A DNA stretch of 22,422 nucleotides from Cyanobacteria bacterium UBA9971 (lineage in GTDB: Bacteria; Cyanobacteriota; Vampirovibrionia; Gastranaerophilales; UBA9971), in NCBI GenBank assembly GCA_003499955.1, contig DNRP01000171.1:1-22422 (forward strand), given 5' to 3'. Below the pieces are notes generated by a model, which was not told where the DNA came from, ran no database searches, and saw only the letters and a list, made by a program, of their open reading frames with translations. Below, in pieces: positions 22,220-22,422 of this stretch (positions are counted from its first letter, which is position 1; every line of letters starts with the position of its first letter). Made by a program: the position numbers and the translations under genes.

Positions 22220-22422
22220 ATGAGAAGCAATACATTACGTAGATCTAAAATGTCTAAAGAAAGGGCTCTGGCATTGGACGAACTTTTACCAAAAAAATCA
22301 ACACACTATGACTCTTCACCTGGTGTTTATGTAAGATCTGATCAAGATAGAGAGCTTGATGTTTTATGGCAAGGCTTTAAAGTAAACCATAGAGAAGAAA
22401 GATCTCCCGGATTTTATCTGAC
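22220..22422 (+). CDS. Unrecognised protein, N-terminal 67 residues (cut by window end)
   Basis: An ORF opens at ATG 22220, with AGGTAAGGG a few bases upstream, and runs off the window. It begins MRSNTLRRSKMSKERALALD and is strongly charged; it continues through VYVRSDQDRELDVLWQGFK to a Pro-Gly-Phe-Tyr near the edge. The basic start could be a nucleic-acid-binding or disordered tail. I recognise no family; the rest of the gene is needed. Confidence 0.6.
   Translation, partial: MRSNTLRRSKMSKERALALDELLPKKSTHYDSSPGVYVRSDQDRELDVLWQGFKVNHREERSPGFYL

Overview
The window comes from a very AT-rich bacterial chromosome. A TonB-type C-terminal domain argues for a two-membrane cell. tRNA genes without an encoded CCA, and the PspA / NfeD-like / flotillin gene set, would fit a gut-type non-photosynthetic cyanobacterial relative (Melainabacteria/Gastranaerophilales). 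That taxonomic guess rests on overall character only and is weak.

Layout. Bases 1-4500 are chromosomal backbone: a PspA/IM30 protein (minus strand), divergent from an NfeD-like membrane protein and a flotillin, then a TonB-C protein with a LecA-like middle domain. Bases 4588-5272 are the scar of an old integration: the C-terminal half of a tyrosine integrase, short direct repeats, and a copy of the 3' part of a tRNA. Bases 5231-21347 are an integrated element of about 16.1 kb. It is bounded by a 42-bp perfect direct repeat; the right copy is the 3' part of an intact tRNA-Val(GAC), the left copy is the duplicated half. Bases 21306-22422 return to backbone: tRNA-Val, tRNA-Cys, a secreted parvulin, and the start of an unrecognised gene.

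The element, left to right: a 2010-residue STAND-type NTPase with an N-terminal PD-(D/E)xK-like nuclease domain (Avs-like architecture); a convergent membrane-anchored TIR protein; a small helical ORF and an XRE repressor; a secreted and a cytosolic protein of unknown function; a Cys-rich protein divergent from a small-ORF/primase-helicase operon across a palindromic operator; an AT-rich segment bracketed by a 14-bp inverted repeat (candidate origin); an excisionase-like HTH protein; a tyrosine integrase; and a Fic AMPylase behind three 20-bp repeats.

Interpretation. I see no capsid, terminase, portal, tail, relaxase or type IV secretion genes. Integrase, small HTH protein, primase-helicase, candidate origin and a divergent control switch together resemble a phage satellite (P4-like or PICI-like) more than a prophage or conjugative element. 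Its cargo is probably anti-phage defence: the nuclease-STAND sensor and the TIR-membrane protein, perhaps with the Fic enzyme. This is inference from domain content and layout; no activity can be read from sequence alone.
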